A stretch of 64,000 nucleotides of DNA from Erythrocercus mccallii. Its lineage: Eukaryota; Chordata; Aves; Passeriformes; Dicruridae. This document shows positions 61,333-64,000 of this stretch, piece by piece. The notes beneath the pieces were generated by a model that saw only the letters and a program-made list of their open reading frames with translations, made no database searches and was not told the DNA's origin. Numbering within the stretch: the stretch's first letter is position 1; each line of letters starts with the position of its first letter. The stretch spans positions 29,781-93,780 of the forward strand of contig VZRG01002592.1 of NCBI GenBank assembly GCA_013397435.1. Reading direction: 5' to 3'. The translations under genes and the position numbers were made by a program.

Positions 61333-64000
61333 TTTTTTTATTGTTCGAGTGCTATTCACTAGATATTGTCAGTCCTGTGTTTGTTAGATCAAATAATAAT
61401 CTATTTCTATCTTTTTTGTGAACACTTACAGTCTCCTTTTCCCCAGCAAAGTGTAATATAGTTCATTATTTCCTATGGATTTGAAAAATAAATGAATATT
61501 TTGGTGGGGACTGGGACAAAAATGTGGTTGCAAACATGGAGCAGCTTATGTTCCATATGGATAAGTAGCATGAGAATTGGGAATCTTGACAGAAAGCATA
61601 TTTACCATCCCTAGGAAGGTGAAAAGTACATGACTGATATGTGCATTTTCCCTGGGAATAAGTAAAGAATAAAGGAGGAAAGCATGAATAAGGGAAAAGG
61701 GATTTGGAGTCATCAGAGTGGCACGGAGTGGGTGCATTCCCCTGCTTGAGGAACAAAACAGAAGAGAATGAGACCAGATAATAAGGGGGAACATAAAGAC
61801 CTTGATACAAGGAACCAAGAGTTCCATGTATTAAAAGAGCAAGAGGCTCTGGGGCAGTGCAATGTTCTAACCTGGCAGGAACTGAGCCAGATGCAATGAG
61901 TGTGATGGCAGACGCATCCCAGTGGGCAAGACTAAGTGCTATGAACCATGAAAAGAAAAAAAGAAATCTAAACTATAAGAAAGCCTGTGGAAATTCTCTT
62001 TGATTTGCACCATTGCACGTTCCCAAAGTATTTTACAGCTGACATCCCAGCTAACCCATTTCAAAATGTGTGTATCTGTAAATAAGCTGCTAGATCTTCA
62101 CTTTGAGGGCACTGATTTTCATACCAAAATGTACTAGAGAACTGGGGGCAGACAATAATGCAAATCTCCCCCAAATAGCTCTGGAAGAAATGACCTGCAC
62201 TCTATCCACCAATCTAGAAGCTTCTGTAGGTAACATTTTCATCTATTTGCTCTCAGAATTTTTCAAAATCTGAACTAGATTTACCAGCCCTGCCAATATC
62301 ACAGGGAGATATTGTTTAGGATTTAAGAGAATTATTCTTCTCCTACAAACTGCTGGGCTGGTTCTGCTTCCTCCCTACAGAGCTAAGAAACTAATTTGCA
62401 TGATGTTGAAAAAGAGAAATCTTTTCTGATATTTTTGCTTTGAATGCTTTATGTGTAGAGCATAAATGTGTTCATTCCCTCCATGATGGCGATTATTCCT
62501 AAATCTGAGTGAATAACTGTGTCTAAGTGTTTACATTTCAATATTTTATTAAATGATCAGTCATATTATCCACTCAGTATAACAGGAGCCAACTATGCTG
62601 CTCCTTCAAGACTAGGAGAGGCAAAACCATAGGAGGCTGCATTTCTTTCTTTAGGACAAAATCTAACCAGGAAAGTGCATAACCAGTCATAAGCCACTTA
62701 TGTTATTCCAGCCTTGGAGTGAAAACAAAGCTAACCTTCCTGCGTTAGCACAGTTGAAGGATAAAGTTGCTGGCTTTTGGGTCTGGCACAATTTTGAGCC
62801 ACGCTGTTGCTAATCCAGACAAAGGAGAAATAGCAGAGACAAATCTGGAAACATTTTTGTTTCCCTGTTTTAAATTTTTGCTGTTCTATTAATAGCTTAC
62901 TCTGCTGCTGTTGTATTTTGTTGTGGTCACGTCTACAGACAATCAAGAGGAACCATGTATCTTTATTTTCCAAACCCTGTAGGGGCCCAACAAACTCCAA
63001 TAGTTACCTGCCTTCAGACACCTAATAGTTCAGCTCATGTATTTCCCAATATTTGAGGTAAGTAAAATGCCAAAAAATATTATGGGGTTAATTATGGGTC
63101 TGTAGTATACATTTTAGAATCCCTAATACTCATTTCTCCTAATCTCATCCAAGTCAACAAGAGGAACTGTGTCTGTCCCTAGGAGGGCTGGACTGGTTTG
63201 GGGAGTTATTTTATGCTTTCAAAGAGATGTATGCATTTTGAATGTCATTAGATAGACTGTATGTTTGATCATACAAAAGAGGAAATAGTGACCAGAGCTA
63301 AATTGAAAAGCTGACCCTTTAACTTCAAAGGAAAGAAGTAAAGGAAAATAAAGTTACTTTCAGAGCAGCTTTTCTACCTGCACACACTAAGGTTGATCAA
63401 ATCTTATGCTTCAGAGTATATGGCTGATTAGCTTGTGTCTGGAAGAACTTCCCGGTTTTTGCCATTCTACTCTTAGCTGAAGAATGAACAAAGTTCATGT
63501 AAGTTCTAGGATTTTTGTTGTCATTTTTTTCCCCTCATTCACTTGCCACAGAAGCTTTGAAAACTACTGAATGTACTGAGAGGTGCCCTATGCAGAACAG
63601 CTCTGTTCTGACAGAGAGGTTGGGAAGCCTGAAAGCTTTGATATGTATTAGAAAAAAAAATTGTTTTGCCTTACTGTGAAGTGCCTGCCTTCTTATGAAG
63701 CTTTATAACTGAGAATGAATTATACTTCCATGAACCCTTAGGGTAGAGAAGATTTTCTCTCCTGTAACCTATGGAGGTATCTTTGAATTATGATATAAAT
63801 CATAGAGAGACTAAATAGAGGGCTAGCGTGTGTTCAGATTTGCTTTGTTTTGGTTTTTAACCTTCATAATTAAAAAGGAATGTTGAGGAAAAAACCTCAG
63901 CACTTTCCTTCCTTCTCTCTTTCTAATTTCCATGGGAGATTCTCTTCATCCTGTTAATCTGCAAAGACCAGTGTCATACAATCAAGTTCTGTGGCATTCA
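61333..64000. other. Unique AT-rich DNA, no gene recognised
   Basis: Minus-strand frames of 114 codons (61466-61810) and 89 codons (62731-63000) have no recognised domain. No repeat family identified up to the window edge. Confidence 0.5.

Noticed and set aside
1..64000. CRISPR array, operon, prophage or bacterial-type system
   Set aside because: Repeat content is avian and eukaryotic; there are no regularly spaced direct repeats with unique spacers and no long prokaryotic frames.

Overview
The window looks like intergenic or deep-intronic DNA from a bird, most likely a songbird, in an AT-rich, gene-poor part of a large chromosome. The main evidence is the repeat content. There are at least ten CR1 LINE fragments, several ending in the octamer-type 3' tail (ATTCTATG/ATTCTGTG-like). 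There are three avian-type solo LTRs of endogenous retroviruses, two worn MIR/CORE-type SINE relics, and many G/T-rich or A/C-rich simple tracts of the kind common in passerines. I saw no L1 or Alu-like material. I found no protein-coding exon, rRNA or tRNA that I can support. The open reading frames present are short, and many of the longer ones lie in repeats, microsatellites or an assembly gap.

Layout. 0-11 kb: AT-rich single-copy DNA with one internally deleted CR1 (about 1.2-1.6 kb) and a 401-bp solo LTR with a perfect 6-bp target duplication (6895-7295). 11.6-11.8 kb: a possible promoter-like patch with a hairpin, a near-consensus RFX X-box and a strong 5' splice site. 13.9-16.4 kb: a G/T-rich and an A/C-rich block in complementary orientation, then two CR1 fragments. 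20-28.3 kb: a short CR1 relic, a cluster of polypurine/polypyrimidine tracts (GGAA, CTTT and a 220-bp TTTTTC hexamer array) and a 595-bp solo LTR with a perfect 5-bp target duplication (24730-25324). 28.5-36.8 kb: four CR1 fragments, one joining two distant parts of the element. 41.5-43.5 kb: a simple repeat and two convergent CR1 copies. 46.1-46.5 kb: a 352-base gap inside a purine microsatellite. 50.0-50.7 kb: an older 701-bp solo LTR. 54.6-56.3 kb: two ancient SINE relics in opposite orientation. The rest, to 64 kb, is AT-rich single-copy DNA.

No genes act together here. The window records insertion and decay of retroelements in a gene-poor interval. The three solo LTRs, defined to the base by their target duplications, are the firmest results. 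I found no clear sign of an undescribed biological system. The best leads for function are the X-box/splice-donor patch near 11.7 kb, the complex unique block at 47.2-47.6 kb and two CTCF-like motifs; all three are inference from motifs only.
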